A DNA stretch of 64,000 bases from Bacillaceae bacterium OF18-1A (GTDB lineage: Bacteria; Bacillota; Bacilli; Bacillales; Bacillaceae_G): NCBI GenBank assembly GCA_027694045.1, contig JAQEWB010000007.1, forward strand, positions 1-64,000, given 5' to 3'. A program made the translations under genes and the position numbers. Below the pieces are notes generated by a model. It saw only the letters and a program-made list of their open reading frames with translations, was not told the DNA's origin and did no database searches. Below are positions 27,025-36,682 of the stretch, piece by piece; the stretch's first letter is position 1; each line of letters begins with the position of its first letter.

Positions 27025-27891
27025 ATGCCGCAGCAAAAAAACTTTTTAACGATGCCAGCGCAACATCAAAATAAACAGCCTGGTATTGAATCAGTAATGA
27101 ATCCTCTTCCGCAATTTGAAGATCCAAATTATAAAGGAAGCGAAAAGTTAAAAGGAAAGAATGTATTAATTACAGGAGGAGATAGCGGGATTGGACGAGC
27201 TGTGTCTATCGCTTTTGCAAAAGAGGGAGCAAATATTGCGATTGCTTATTTAAATGAGGATGAGGATGCGAATGAGACGAAGCACCGTGTTGAAAAAGAA
27301 GGTGTGAATTGTGTATTACTACCGGGAGATTTAAGTAATGAACAACATTGTAAAGATATTGTGGAAGATGCTGTTCGGCAGTTAGGTAGTTTAAATATTA
27401 TTGTGAATAACGTTGCGCAGCAGTATCCGCAACAAGGGTTAGAGTATATTACAGCGGAACAGCTAGAAAAAACGTTTCGCATTAATATTTTTTCTTATTT
27501 TCATGTTACGAAAGCAGCACTTTCTCATTTAAAGCAGGGAGATGTCATTATAAATACAGCTTCTATCGTTGCGTATGAAGGAAATGAAACGTTGATTGAT
27601 TATTCGGCAACAAAAGGAGCAATTGTTGCTTTTACAAGATCGCTATCTCAGTCCCTTGTGCCAAAAGGGATTCGTGTAAATGGTGTAGCACCAGGACCAA
27701 TTTGGACACCACTTATACCATCAAGCTTTGATGAGAAGAAAGTATCACAATTTGGAAGTAATGTCCCGATGCAAAGACCTGGCCAGCCATATGAATTAGC
27801 ACCAGCGTATGTATACTTAGCTTCTGGTGATTCTTCCTATGTCACGGGGCAAATGATACATGTAAATGGAGGCGTTATCGTAAATGGATAG
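27025..27891 (+). CDS. Short-chain dehydrogenase (YhdF/YhxC-like)
   Basis: A 288-aa classical-type SDR with an N-terminal extension of about 45 residues typical of general-stress members. NAD(P) motif TGGDSGIGRA (about 50-59), NNVAQ, catalytic Ser in TASIVA, YSATK with Tyr and Lys, and VAPGPIWTPL. The substrate is unknown. AAAGGAG lies 10 bases before ATG. It stands alone between two intergenic gaps. Confidence 0.88.
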   Translation: MPQQKNFLTMPAQHQNKQPGIESVMNPLPQFEDPNYKGSEKLKGKNVLITGGDSGIGRAVSIAFAKEGANIAIAYLNEDEDANETKHRVEKEGVNCVLLPGDLSNEQHCKDIVEDAVRQLGSLNIIVNNVAQQYPQQGLEYITAEQLEKTFRINIFSYFHVTKAALSHLKQGDVIINTASIVAYEGNETLIDYSATKGAIVAFTRSLSQSLVPKGIRVNGVAPGPIWTPLIPSSFDEKKVSQFGSNVPMQRPGQPYELAPAYVYLASGDSSYVTGQMIHVNGGVIVNG

Positions 27892-27957
27892 TTTTTATTT
27901 ATAAGAGCAAAGTAAAGTTAAGTACACTTATTATAGTGAGGGCTAGGGGGGATATAG

Positions 27958-28719
27958 ATGAAAAAAGTATATTTCGTCTTACTATTATTTTTCTTCCTAC
28001 CAGTTAGTGCTTTTGCTGATTCAGACCATTTAATATTAGTTAATCTTACGACAAATCAGTTGTCTTTTTTTGAGAATGGAAATTATACAAAAACATTTCC
28101 GGTAACGACTGGAAGAGACCGTACACCTACACCTGAAGGGAATTTTTGTATTATAACTAAATATAAAAATAAAGAATATCATCGAAAAAAGATACCTGGG
28201 GGTGCGCCGAATAATCCTCTTGGGACAAGGTGGCTTGGACTAGATAAAAAGGAGTATGCGATTCACGGGACAAATAGAGAATGGACGATTGGGAGTAGGG
28301 AATCGAATGGTTGTATTCGTATGCATGATAGAGATATACAATGGTTATATGACCGCGTACAATTACAGACGAAAGTAATTATTTCTCGTTTTCATACGAG
28401 TCCCGAATATGAGGCGAATAAAATTGGTTATCGCGTTGTGAGTTGGAATGGTCGTAAAGTAGAAGAAGAGCAAATTGGAATACTTACGTTAGTAGACCGT
28501 GTGAATATATATTGGCAAGAACCAAATGGGCAATTAACAAAGGTGAAAACAGTATTGCCGAATGAAAGATATGCTGTGTATTCAAAACGAAAAGATGGAA
28601 TATATTATATAGGAAACAATTTGTATATTATAAATGAAACAGGAGAAAAAATTCGTTACGAGCAAATTCCTTCTTCGACTTTGAGTAATATATATAAACG
28701 GAAATACAACGTTCCGTAA
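27958..28719 (+). CDS. Secreted L,D-transpeptidase (YkuD domain)
   Basis: A 253-aa exported protein with a signal peptide (1-20, AFA-DS). The YkuD domain (about 24-145) has the active-site signature HGTN..SNGCIRM, with H103 and catalytic C119. Such enzymes form 3-3 peptidoglycan cross-links or modify spore cortex and wall. The C-terminal ~100 residues (from about 150) resemble no named domain by eye. Confidence 0.9.
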   Translation: MKKVYFVLLLFFFLPVSAFADSDHLILVNLTTNQLSFFENGNYTKTFPVTTGRDRTPTPEGNFCIITKYKNKEYHRKKIPGGAPNNPLGTRWLGLDKKEYAIHGTNREWTIGSRESNGCIRMHDRDIQWLYDRVQLQTKVIISRFHTSPEYEANKIGYRVVSWNGRKVEEEQIGILTLVDRVNIYWQEPNGQLTKVKTVLPNERYAVYSKRKDGIYYIGNNLYIINETGEKIRYEQIPSSTLSNIYKRKYNVP

Positions 28720-28720
28720 T

Positions 28721-28750
28721 AGCTACCGTATTATAGGCGGTAGCTTATTT
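28721..28750 (+). terminator. Terminator after L,D-transpeptidase
   Basis: AGCTACCG/CGGTAGCT stem followed by a modest T-rich stretch. Confidence 0.65.
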
Positions 28751-28824
28751 CTACTTGGAGGTTAACTGCAACTATTGTATTTTGCTGAATATAATACAAT
28801 ACAGATTGGGGAGGCGGTTACATT

Positions 28825-29076
28825 ATGAAAAGTGAATTTGCATTTAAAGTTTTCTTAGTAACGACTTGTTTGTTTATCGTGTATTTGTATGCGTTTCTCG
28901 TTTTTTCTTTTTATGTTCCATATGTTGATTTAATATTGTTTTTCGGGTTTATTTGGTCGTTTGTTAAAGCAAGGGAAGGGGAGAAGAGTGTATATCGTCG
29001 CATTACCTTATGTGGGACGGTCATTCTCGTTATTGTATACTTTTTTATGATGCATGATTTTTGGAGAGGAATGTAA
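28825..29076 (+). CDS. Small membrane protein, 83 aa
   Basis: A hydrophobic 83-aa protein with about three membrane spans (residues 8-30, 32-47, 60-76) and a basic loop (KAREGEKSVYRR). GGGGAGG precedes the ATG. It is monocistronic with its own terminator. No family was recognised. Confidence 0.72.
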   Translation: MKSEFAFKVFLVTTCLFIVYLYAFLVFSFYVPYVDLILFFGFIWSFVKAREGEKSVYRRITLCGTVILVIVYFFMMHDFWRGM

Positions 29077-29104
29077 AAAGCATACGATTAATCGTATGCT
29101 TTTA
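29075..29104. terminator. Bidirectional terminator
   Basis: AAAAGCATACGAT/ATCGTATGCTTTT palindrome between convergent genes. Confidence 0.85.
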
Positions 29105-29107
29105 CAT

Positions 29108-29323
29108 CTAATATTTTGGCTTAAACGTATGACAACAAGTCTCTACACTTGTTGTTACGGAACTTTCTAGCGTTTCGTTTGTGAAAGCTGCGCTTGTATA
29201 CGAGTTACTCATAGCTTGACCCGTTTCTTGTGCATCAGGTTGAACAACGATTGAACTTGCTTGACAAAAGTTACCTTGTCCCCAAAATGAGCAATTGGAA
29301 ACGGAGCATTTTACTTCTGGCAT
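29108..29323 (-). CDS. DUF1540 protein, 71 aa
   Basis: A small Cys-rich protein of the DUF1540 type: CSVSNCSFWGQGNFCQAS near the N-terminus and paired Cys near the C-terminus (VETCCHTF). These proteins are common in spore formers and probably bind metal, but have no proven role. AAGGAGGGGG lies before ATG 29323. Confidence 0.85.
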   Translation of the reverse strand: MPEVKCSVSNCSFWGQGNFCQASSIVVQPDAQETGQAMSNSYTSAAFTNETLESSVTTSVETCCHTFKPKY

Positions 29324-29390
29324 AAAACCCCCTCCTTATACATTAGTGTGGGATTTTACGCCCATTTCATGTATAGAAGGAGTTTCCTTT

Positions 29391-29454
29391 TTCATCCCGC
29401 TATTCGCAAGGCAGTAAGAATGAAAAATCTCGACTAATTAAAGCTTCACTTTAT
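29391..29454 (+). repeat. bcr1 element, copy 5 (truncated)
   Basis: A 64-bp remnant retaining the left end (ATCCCGCTATTCGCAAGGCAGTAAGA) and the right end (CTAATTAAAGCTTCACTTTAT), with the centre lost. The right TTTAT contains the stop codon of the reverse thioredoxin-like gene. Confidence 0.75.
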
Positions 29455-29903
29455 TTTTTCGTTTGTTCGAACCACTCTTTAAATTTTTCTTTCGATTGTT
29501 CACCGCTAACACGGCTCACTTCTTTACCATCTTTAAAATGAATGATAGTTGGAGTACCTTTAATTTTATATTCATCCCAAGGAGCATCTAATCTTTCAAT
29601 ATCCATCACTTTCATATCAACATTTAAATCTTTAGCCATTGGGACGACAACAGGAGATACTTTTTGGCAATGAACGCAAGATGTTTGATAAAAGTATACT
29701 GTTTGTTCTTTTTTCTCTTCTAAATTCTTTTGGAGATCTGCAAGAGAAATTTTGTTTGCGTAGTAGTCAGAACCCCCTGATTGATTTGCACCGTTATCGA
29801 TTTTTGGGCTACTTGCCGTGTTTTTTTCTTCCATTTGTGTCACAGCGAAAATGGCTGCAAACAGGGCGATAATAATACCGCCAAATATAAGCATTTTTTT
29901 CAT
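29451..29903 (-). CDS. Membrane-anchored thioredoxin-like protein
   Basis: A 150-aa protein with one N-terminal membrane anchor (about 4-22) and an extracytoplasmic thioredoxin fold. The redox motif is C76-V-H-C79, with the cis-Pro loop GTPTIIHF. It lies 12 bp after the DsbB/BdbC gene, so the two probably form an oxidase-thiol carrier pair for disulfide formation outside the membrane. Its TAA stop falls in a bcr1 remnant end. Confidence 0.88.
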   Translation of the reverse strand: MKKMLIFGGIIIALFAAIFAVTQMEEKNTASSPKIDNGANQSGGSDYYANKISLADLQKNLEEKKEQTVYFYQTSCVHCQKVSPVVVPMAKDLNVDMKVMDIERLDAPWDEYKIKGTPTIIHFKDGKEVSRVSGEQSKEKFKEWFEQTKK

Positions 29904-29915
29904 TTTTTCATCTCC

Positions 29916-30335
29916 TTATTTATTTTTGATAACAATGAAGCTACAAACAGCGATTGTGATAAAGCCGATAAGTGCTAAGAACGGGATTGTCACGAAGCCG
30001 AACCAGTTTATGTATTCTCCCGTACAAGGTACGCGACCACAAGCTGCACCAGCAGCTGAAAATGCTGCGACTTTTTGAATAGCATAGTGATATAAAGAAA
30101 TACAAGCACCAATACTTGCGATTGGTAAAGAATAACTTGCGATGCGATAGTCTTTCTTTGCTACCGCGATACCGAGCCATAAGACAAATGGATACATAAA
30201 AATCCGCTGATACCAACAAAGGACACAAGGCTCAAATTTCATGATTTCGGAAAAGTATAGACTTCCTAGTGTAGCGATAAAAGAAGCTCCCCATGCAGTT
30301 AATAAAGCATATTCTTGCTTTTTTTCTCGTCCCAT
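29916..30335 (-). CDS. bdbC: Thiol-disulfide oxidoreductase BdbC (DsbB family)
   Basis: A 139-aa membrane protein with four spans. The two Cys pairs of DsbB proteins are present: C37-V-L-C40 in the first loop and C99/C104 in the second. It passes electrons from extracellular thiol oxidases to quinone. The usual size of the short Bacillus BdbC form. It is the first gene of a two-gene operon. Confidence 0.9.
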   Translation of the reverse strand: MGREKKQEYALLTAWGASFIATLGSLYFSEIMKFEPCVLCWYQRIFMYPFVLWLGIAVAKKDYRIASYSLPIASIGACISLYHYAIQKVAAFSAAGAACGRVPCTGEYINWFGFVTIPFLALIGFITIAVCSFIVIKNK

Positions 30336-30461
30336 ATTTTATACCTCTCTTATAATAGTTACATACTAAATTATAGTATGAAGTGGTAGGGAAAAGAAAG
30401 AAAAAATATGTTTATCAATAAAAGTTTTATAAGAGGAAACTTTTATTTGTATGAATATTTT

Positions 30462-30495
30462 AAAAAGCGCCATTCTCTTTGAAGAGAATAGCGCT
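30462..30495 (-). terminator. Terminator after YhdB-like gene
   Basis: AGCGCTATTCTCTT/AAGAGAATGGCGCT on the reverse strand, followed by TTTT. Confidence 0.78.
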
Positions 30496-30500
30496 ATATT

Positions 30501-30749
30501 TTACATCTGAATTTGCTCTATGTCGTCTATATGTGACTTTTGGGATGCATGGTCAATATATTGGAATAGGAGTTGCAATTGTTTATCAACTTCTGGTAGT
30601 TCTTTACTGTATTGATAAGCGTGTAAAAAGTGCTCAATACGCTTAGAAAATAATTGATCGTTCGTTTGAACCATTAGAACGAGTAACTTATCCCAATTAC
30701 AGCAATACGTGTAATAGAGAGCTTTATCGTAGTCATTATATGTTTGCAC
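30501..30749 (-). CDS. YhdB-like protein, 82 aa
   Basis: A soluble 82-aa protein with an opening (DYDKALYYTYCCNWDKLLVLMVQTND) that resembles B. subtilis YhdB, a protein of unknown function. It starts with GTG 30749 after AAGGAGGG. It is likely helical and monocistronic. Confidence 0.72.
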   Translation of the reverse strand: MQTYNDYDKALYYTYCCNWDKLLVLMVQTNDQLFSKRIEHFLHAYQYSKELPEVDKQLQLLFQYIDHASQKSHIDDIEQIQM

Positions 30750-30844
30750 TGTGTACCCTCCTTACTGAGGAGTTATATATAGTGTGTGAAAAGTAAGGAG
30801 AAATACACTTGAAAGAATTTGTTAAGAAAAAGGGTGAATGAAAA

Positions 30845-30870
30845 GAAAAAACGAGGTGTTTCCTCGTTTT
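30845..30870 (-). terminator. Terminator after PCYCGC lipoprotein gene
   Basis: AAAACGAGGAAACACCTCGTTTTTTC on the reverse strand: a short stem with T run, touching the stop codon. Confidence 0.78.
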
Positions 30871-31378
30871 AAGCTTTTGGCATTGGTGTAGGTGTCGGTT
30901 TTCCGTATCCTTCTTTATATTTATTATCGATATAATTACGAATTTCAAGTGTTGATTTGCCTTTTTGTTTCATGGAAGCAGATTCAACAGCGATTTCTAA
31001 ACAATTAACGCAAGTTGTCGCATGGGAATCCCAAACAACCTCGCCATTCTTTTTAATTTCACGAATAAAGCAGTTTTTATTATTTTTATGACCTACACTT
31101 TCGCCACAACCGCAGTAACATGGAATCCAATCTAATAGTTCTGCATTTTGTCCAGCGACAGTGTATATATCTTTCATTTTTGGATCCATTTCATTTAGAA
31201 AGCTTGGAAGTGTGTCAATTCCTTTTGTTTTTTCTTGAATGTCAGCTTGTTGAGTATGTGTGGCGTGATCGTGTTCTTCTTTTGATTCAGATGATTTTTT
31301 TTCATTTGTACCAGTAGTTCCGCATCCAGCAAGAAATAGGCTTAGTACTGCGAGTAAAGAAAATACATATTTTTTCAT
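30869..31378 (-). CDS. PCYCGC-motif lipoprotein
   Basis: A 169-aa lipoprotein with lipobox LAGC (Cys19). The mature part is charged and His-rich at first (EEHDHATH), then carries the family motif PCYCGCGESVGHKNNKNCF and a later CVNC. The many Cys and His suggest metal binding at the outer face of the membrane. Function is unknown. RBS AAAGGGG precedes ATG 31378. Confidence 0.87.
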   Translation of the reverse strand: MKKYVFSLLAVLSLFLAGCGTTGTNEKKSSESKEEHDHATHTQQADIQEKTKGIDTLPSFLNEMDPKMKDIYTVAGQNAELLDWIPCYCGCGESVGHKNNKNCFIREIKKNGEVVWDSHATTCVNCLEIAVESASMKQKGKSTLEIRNYIDNKYKEGYGKPTPTPMPKA

Positions 31379-31423
31379 ACGCTTGTCCCCTTTACAAATG
31401 TATTAATCAAATTGTATCAAATA

Positions 31424-32533
31424 TCATGGCGTGTCGGGTGAAGATTTTTTTGACTGATTTTTGAAGCGCCATCTTATTGAATGAAATAGAAATAAGATTG
31501 GGATATAAGCGTATACGATATATAAACCAGCTTGAGATAGTACGGTGTTTAATGTATTGATTTTTTCTCTATTTGTGAAGAACAGAGATGAAATAAATAT
31601 AGTCACAATAAAAATTGGCAACGTAATCTTAAAAGGGATGCGAAAGGAATTTTTACTAATACGACAAGCGGACCAAATAGTTAAACAAAGATTAGGTAAA
31701 ATAATAAGGTACCACATGAAAATAATAATGTACTCAAACCTTTGTATAAAAGGAACTTTAATGATCTTTAGCATTGTTAAGGTAGGCCAAATAGTATGGT
31801 GTAATTGCCCCTGACTATAGTACATAAAGGAAACAATTGCTAGTACTACATATAAAATAGTTGTAAAAGCTATCCCTCCATGTGCCCATTTATGTAATGA
31901 TTTCCCTTTTCTTATAAATGGATAAAAGATAAGGATTGCTTCAAATCCAAGAAACTCTAATGCGGATGCTTTAGCTGAATATAGGATGTTTAAAGGTGAA
32001 TGAGTGAGAATCGGGAAAATGTTGCGTACATGCGCGTATTTCATAGGGAAAACTAAGAAAAATAGTACGAAAATTGGTATGACGACACCCCAAAAACATA
32101 TTCCAGTTACGGAACGGAATCCGCCTTTTATTATGTAATATGTCACGAGTAAAAATAATAAAGTTAATTTCCATGGCTTGATGGTAGGAAAGACCCAAAC
32201 TTGAATAACTTCAATATATGTACGAAGCACGGTAAGGCAAAATAGTAGAAGATATGCGGCGAAGCACATAGACAAAAAGGTCCCAAGCCATTTTCCAAAA
32301 CAAGTCTTATGAATGGTCATTAAATCATTATCTTTATCTAACATTTTTAACATGCAAAACAGTACGATATGAGTTGCAATACCAGCAATAATAAGGGAAA
32401 TCCAAGAATCGTAACCGGCATATTGAGTAATAATTCGTTGGTATCCTAACACACCTACTCCAATTTGAAGAGAGTGTAATAAAAGAAATGTGAAATAAGG
32501 GGAAACAGTAATTGTTTTATTTTGTTCAGCCAT
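31424..32533 (-). CDS. Germinant receptor subunit B (GerAB family)
   Basis: A 369-aa polytopic protein of the GerAB/GerKB family (amino-acid permease fold), with about ten membrane spans. In this family the B subunit binds the germinant. It is the last gene of an A-C-B operon, the order of gerK. Location between kdp and an entC-like gene suggests the gerR operon of B. cereus, but I cannot confirm the paralogue. Confidence 0.9.
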   Translation of the reverse strand: MAEQNKTITVSPYFTFLLLHSLQIGVGVLGYQRIITQYAGYDSWISLIIAGIATHIVLFCMLKMLDKDNDLMTIHKTCFGKWLGTFLSMCFAAYLLLFCLTVLRTYIEVIQVWVFPTIKPWKLTLLFLLVTYYIIKGGFRSVTGICFWGVVIPIFVLFFLVFPMKYAHVRNIFPILTHSPLNILYSAKASALEFLGFEAILIFYPFIRKGKSLHKWAHGGIAFTTILYVVLAIVSFMYYSQGQLHHTIWPTLTMLKIIKVPFIQRFEYIIIFMWYLIILPNLCLTIWSACRISKNSFRIPFKITLPIFIVTIFISSLFFTNREKINTLNTVLSQAGLYIVYAYIPILFLFHSIRWRFKNQSKKSSPDTP

Positions 32534-32545
32534 TGTAACACCTCA

Positions 32546-33628
32546 CTATTCTCCGATACCAGATTGTACGACATTGATTTGTACATGAACAGCAACATCT
32601 ATATTAGGGTACATCGTTTTAATTTGTTTTATAGTCCATTTTCTTGAATGGCTACGAATTTCTTCGCTTATACCTATTGGATCAACGTCTTTTTCTTGGA
32701 ATTGTTTTATTAGTTCGTTTAAATGTTTCTCAATGGTTTTTTCTACATGTTTTTTTACATATGTTACATTTTTTTTCTTTGTTAAATCGAGCCAATCTGG
32801 AGCGTTTTTAATGAGCCCGTTTAATTTGAGTTGTATATGAATTTTTGGCATGTTATCAGTATCCGAAAGGTAGCAAATGCTCTTGCCAGATAAATTTTGA
32901 GTGGCAACTAATCCTTTATGGTTACCTTGACGAATTGGAACGTCATAACGTCCATTTTTAGTTGGATTAATGAGTAATTTTAATAAAAAAGCCCCTTTTT
33001 TATCTGTATACATAACCACTTTATCTTGTTTTATAAAAGCGAGTCCCTTGATGGAAGCTGCTTGATCCTCATCAATTTTAATATAAGGAAGAAATGGATC
33101 ACATCCTGATGAATAGTAGTTATATAAAAAAATATTTAAAGCAGTCCGTGGAATCGTTTCGTTTTCTATATTTTGTTCTAGTAAATCAGATAGATATAGC
33201 GAGCCATTTGTTTTGACATGTTTAAGAAGTTCTTCTGTTGAACCATCTACAAGTGCTAGCTGCACATCTCGGCCAATGTTAGGGTCACGTTGTAAGTTGT
33301 TAATAACATCCCCAATCCCACGTTCGCCAAATGATTTTCCAAATAGGGCAACCCGCATTTGACCTATAGCGATAGTGTGTGGGGATTTGGCGTTTTGAAG
33401 TGAAGCTATCGTTTCAATTGTGCCTGCAGTAGTTGACTGTGTTTGAGGCTTTGACTGAACTCCTCTTGTGTAATCAGGGTAAAGGATAGTCCCACGAAAT
33501 TGTTTTTCATTTGCTATATCAAATCCCGCTACATGAATAATTCGTTGTGTATCTACTATATTTGATTGCGTACAGCCGGATTGGAAAATTAAAATGATAA
33601 TGGAAAAGCATAATAAAACATTTTTCAT
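32546..33628 (-). CDS. Germinant receptor subunit C (GerAC lipoprotein)
   Basis: A 360-aa lipoprotein with lipobox FQSGC (Cys19) and the GerC opening TQRIIHVAGFDIA. It overlaps the end of the A gene by four bases (ATGA) and lies 12 bp before the B gene. C subunits face the outer side of the spore inner membrane and are needed for receptor function. Confidence 0.92.
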   Translation of the reverse strand: MKNVLLCFSIIILIFQSGCTQSNIVDTQRIIHVAGFDIANEKQFRGTILYPDYTRGVQSKPQTQSTTAGTIETIASLQNAKSPHTIAIGQMRVALFGKSFGERGIGDVINNLQRDPNIGRDVQLALVDGSTEELLKHVKTNGSLYLSDLLEQNIENETIPRTALNIFLYNYYSSGCDPFLPYIKIDEDQAASIKGLAFIKQDKVVMYTDKKGAFLLKLLINPTKNGRYDVPIRQGNHKGLVATQNLSGKSICYLSDTDNMPKIHIQLKLNGLIKNAPDWLDLTKKKNVTYVKKHVEKTIEKHLNELIKQFQEKDVDPIGISEEIRSHSRKWTIKQIKTMYPNIDVAVHVQINVVQSGIGE

Positions 33629-35130
33629 TTGTCTTCACCATCATGCTTTTCTTTCGCTTCGTTTGGATCATAGCGCCATTTCTTTTTCGGTCTCAGAAAA
33701 GATGCGCGACCTGCAGTTTGACTAAAGGGTAAGCGTAGGAGACCTTCTGCCGTCCCCAAACCGCGGAATGGATATAAAGGTAATAAATAAGGCGATCCAA
33801 GTGATTTCAAGCGAATTAAATGAGCTAATATGAATACGAATCCAACGATGAGACCTACGCCACCAAACGCTCCAGCTAAAATAATGAGTGGGAATCGTAG
33901 TATTCGAATTGTGGAAGACATTTTTACTGTTGGTGTTGTAAAAGAAGCGAGCGCAGATAATGCAGCTGCAATTAATAAAATGGTGCTCGTTAAAGCAGCT
34001 TCAACAGATGCTTGCCCAATTACAATACCTCCAACAATACCAATGGTTTGCCCAACTTTAGTCGGTAAGCGTGCTCCAGCTTCGCGGAGCAATTCAATTG
34101 TAATTTCTAAAAATAGTGCTTCCAAAACAGGTGGGAATGGTACGTTAGCTCTAGAATAAATAATAGGACCAAGTAAATCAGCAGGAATCATTTGATAGTG
34201 ATACGTTAATACAGCTGTATAGATAGCTGAAGAGAATAGAGAGAATGCTGCTCCAAAGAATCGAACCATTCTAAGAAACGAGCCTGCTATCCATGGCAAA
34301 TAATAATCTTCGGGAGAGACGAAGAAATCAAGTAATGTTGCTGGTCCAGCTAATGCGTACGGTGAACCATCCGTTAAAATGACAACCCCTCCATTCAGTA
34401 ATGCATAAACGGAGCGATCTAAACGCTCTGTAGGTAGTAAAACAGGGAAGGGAGAATTGCTATTATCACTAATAAGCTGTTCGATCATAGTGGCATCAAA
34501 AGGAAAATCAAAATCAATACCTCGTAGGCGTTGCACTGTAGTATTTACATGTTGCATATTTGTGATTTCCGCCATATAAGCGACTATAATTTTCGTTTTC
34601 GATATAGAGCCAACAGAAAGTTCTTTGAAAATTAATTGTTCTGTTACAATTGTTCGTCGAAGTAAATGCATATTTGTATCGATATTTTCGACAAACCCGA
34701 TTTTTGGACCAATAACACTATATTCATTTTCTGTATCGTTATATAATCTCGTTCCTAAAACGGAACTTTCCGCATTTATGAGTGCATACGATTCTTGCCC
34801 TGAACCTTTTTTTAGCTGTAATAACACATATCCAGCTAATAATTTTTCACGAATATCATCAATGGAAGGAGAGATGATAATGTCTTCAATTGATACGATG
34901 TTTGCGATATCTCCAATGTTTTGAATTTCTTTTAATTCAATTTTTATAGGTGCTAAAATGAATCGCTTAATAATAAGTGATTCTACTGTAGACTGATAAT
35001 AAAACAAGCATAAAGAGCCATCTTCTATGACGTTATAAGAAGCAAAGTCACTTGACTCTTTCATAGTTTGGATAAATTTCGGGATAGAACAGACGGTTTG
35101 CTTTTTCTTTTTAGACGATAAGCGAAACAT
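33625..35130 (-). CDS. Germinant receptor subunit A (GerAA family)
   Basis: A 501-aa protein from ATG 35130, which has AGAGGTGAG upstream; an upstream ATG at 35151 lacks this. It has a large soluble N-terminal domain, the family block GGVVILTDGSPYALAGPATLLDFF, four or five membrane spans, and the conserved FPFP..FLEI-type region. The A subunit forms the membrane ring and ion channel in GerA-type receptors. Confidence 0.93.
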   Translation of the reverse strand: MFRLSSKKKKQTVCSIPKFIQTMKESSDFASYNVIEDGSLCLFYYQSTVESLIIKRFILAPIKIELKEIQNIGDIANIVSIEDIIISPSIDDIREKLLAGYVLLQLKKGSGQESYALINAESSVLGTRLYNDTENEYSVIGPKIGFVENIDTNMHLLRRTIVTEQLIFKELSVGSISKTKIIVAYMAEITNMQHVNTTVQRLRGIDFDFPFDATMIEQLISDNSNSPFPVLLPTERLDRSVYALLNGGVVILTDGSPYALAGPATLLDFFVSPEDYYLPWIAGSFLRMVRFFGAAFSLFSSAIYTAVLTYHYQMIPADLLGPIIYSRANVPFPPVLEALFLEITIELLREAGARLPTKVGQTIGIVGGIVIGQASVEAALTSTILLIAAALSALASFTTPTVKMSSTIRILRFPLIILAGAFGGVGLIVGFVFILAHLIRLKSLGSPYLLPLYPFRGLGTAEGLLRLPFSQTAGRASFLRPKKKWRYDPNEAKEKHDGEDK

Positions 35131-35215
35131 TTTCTCACCTCTCACATACATTATTTACTTGTGTTAGTTTTTGGGAAAGACGGGAATTTATACTTGAAAA
35201 TTAAAAGTTCATAAA

Positions 35216-35248
35216 GAAAAGGAAGAGTATGAATAACTCTTCCTTTTT
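35216..35248 (-). terminator. Terminator after the 198-aa secreted protein gene
   Basis: AAGGAAGAGTTATTCATACTCTTCCTT hairpin with T run on the reverse strand. Confidence 0.8.
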
Positions 35249-35253
35249 GCGCA

Positions 35254-35850
35254 TTAATTTGCTTTCTTTTCTTTAATAGACTTCACTAATTTAATCATTT
35301 CCGCTCGTATATCTTCTTTTTTTACATTTAATTTTTCTGCAATTTGTTTAATATCCATTCCATCTTTTTTCATTTTTAGTACATCATCAAGAGGGGTATT
35401 ACTTTTTTGAGAGATGATTGTTAATACTGTGAGTTGACGTAAGCCGATATTATATTCTGTCATTTTTTGTTGTAGTCCATCTGGTGTAGATTTTTGCATA
35501 GTTGCTAACTGTTGTAACAGTGCTTTTTTTGTTTCTTTATTCATATGGTGTTTTTTCAATTTACTTGGGTCTACACCGAAATACTCTGCTGTTTTCTCCC
35601 AAGATTTATTTTTCTTATAGTAAGCTAGAACGTCTTTAATTTCTTTTTTACTCATTTTTGCAATGTGGGCAGCTTTCCAAATTTCGTGTTTCGTATAGCC
35701 GAGTTTTTCGAGCGATTGCATTTCTTCTTCCGGAATTGATTTATGGTGGTGCATAGTCACTTCTTTTGGCGTGGCAGCAGAAGCAGGGAAGGTAGATACC
35801 CCGCATAACAATGCGGCCATAGTCATACTTACTGCGATTTTCTTGTACAT
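35254..35850 (-). CDS. Secreted helical protein, 198 aa
   Basis: An exported protein of unknown function. ATG 35850 was chosen because TAGGAGGAG lies upstream and it gives a clean signal peptide (1-24, ASA-AT). The mature chain is Lys-rich and helical with repeated short HTH-like units (LGYTKHEIWKAAHIAKMSKKEI; MDIKQIAEKLNVKKEDI). Similar secreted helical proteins occur in the B. cereus group; no role is known to me. Monocistronic. Confidence 0.72.
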   Translation of the reverse strand: MYKKIAVSMTMAALLCGVSTFPASAATPKEVTMHHHKSIPEEEMQSLEKLGYTKHEIWKAAHIAKMSKKEIKDVLAYYKKNKSWEKTAEYFGVDPSKLKKHHMNKETKKALLQQLATMQKSTPDGLQQKMTEYNIGLRQLTVLTIISQKSNTPLDDVLKMKKDGMDIKQIAEKLNVKKEDIRAEMIKLVKSIKEKKAN

Positions 35851-36082
35851 ATAAACTCCTCCTAGATGGATAATGTGGAAAACTTTACACATATCATTTC
35901 CATAAAATGTGAAAAACTTGTGAACAAGCTAAGTTTTTTTATTCACAATACAAAAATAAGTTTTTAAAAGTTTTCCAACATAAAACATTGATTAATAGTA
36001 AAAAACTAGGTTATAATCGAAATTGAAAATCAATATCAATAATGAACTTATACATATAGATAAAAATAAGGGAGAGAAAAAT

Positions 36083-36643
36083 ATGACTACATATACTTCC
36101 ATCGCAAGTGTGATTAAAGAAAGACGCTCTGTGCGCACATTCACAGATAAAGCAGTAGACAAAGATTTATTACTTGAACTATTAAACGATGCAACGTGGG
36201 CACCAAACCATAAACACCGTGAACCATGGAATTGTAAGCTATACATTGGAGAAGGCCGCAAACAATTAGTAGATGCAGTATTAAACTCTTTCACAGAAGA
36301 AGAAAGAGCAAAACGTGGTAAAATTTTATCTGATCGTTTCTTAAGCACGCCTGCACAAATCGTTGTTTACATTAATGAAGATCCGCGCCAAATTCAACGT
36401 GATGAAGACTACGCTGCAACATGTGCATTTGTACAAAACTTCCAATTACTAGCTTGGGAACGTGGTATAGGATGTGTTTGGAAATCAGGCGGATTAAACT
36501 ACAATCCATTATTTATAGAAGGAATCGGTTTAACAAGAGGCCAACGTATCGTTGGAATTCTTCACCTCGGCTATTTCGATAAAGCACCAGAAGGAAAAGC
36601 TCGTACACCGATTACGGAGAAGATGGAGATTATTGAGGGTTAA
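36083..36643 (+). CDS. Nitroreductase-family protein
   Basis: A 186-aa FMN-dependent oxidoreductase. The FMN-binding N-terminus KERRSVRTFTDKAV and the segment WAPNHKHREPW are typical of the nitroreductase fold, as is GIGCVWKSGG. ATG 36083 follows AAGGGAGAG. The physiological substrate is unknown; related proteins reduce nitro compounds or quinones. Confidence 0.9.
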   Translation: MTTYTSIASVIKERRSVRTFTDKAVDKDLLLELLNDATWAPNHKHREPWNCKLYIGEGRKQLVDAVLNSFTEEERAKRGKILSDRFLSTPAQIVVYINEDPRQIQRDEDYAATCAFVQNFQLLAWERGIGCVWKSGGLNYNPLFIEGIGLTRGQRIVGILHLGYFDKAPEGKARTPITEKMEIIEG

Positions 36644-36647
36644 TAGA

Positions 36648-36682
36648 TGAGACATTCTCGTTTTATGAGGATGTCTTTTTAT
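36648..36682 (+). terminator. Probable terminator after nitroreductase
   Basis: Imperfect AGACATTCTC/GAGGATGTCT stem followed by TTTTTAT. Confidence 0.6.
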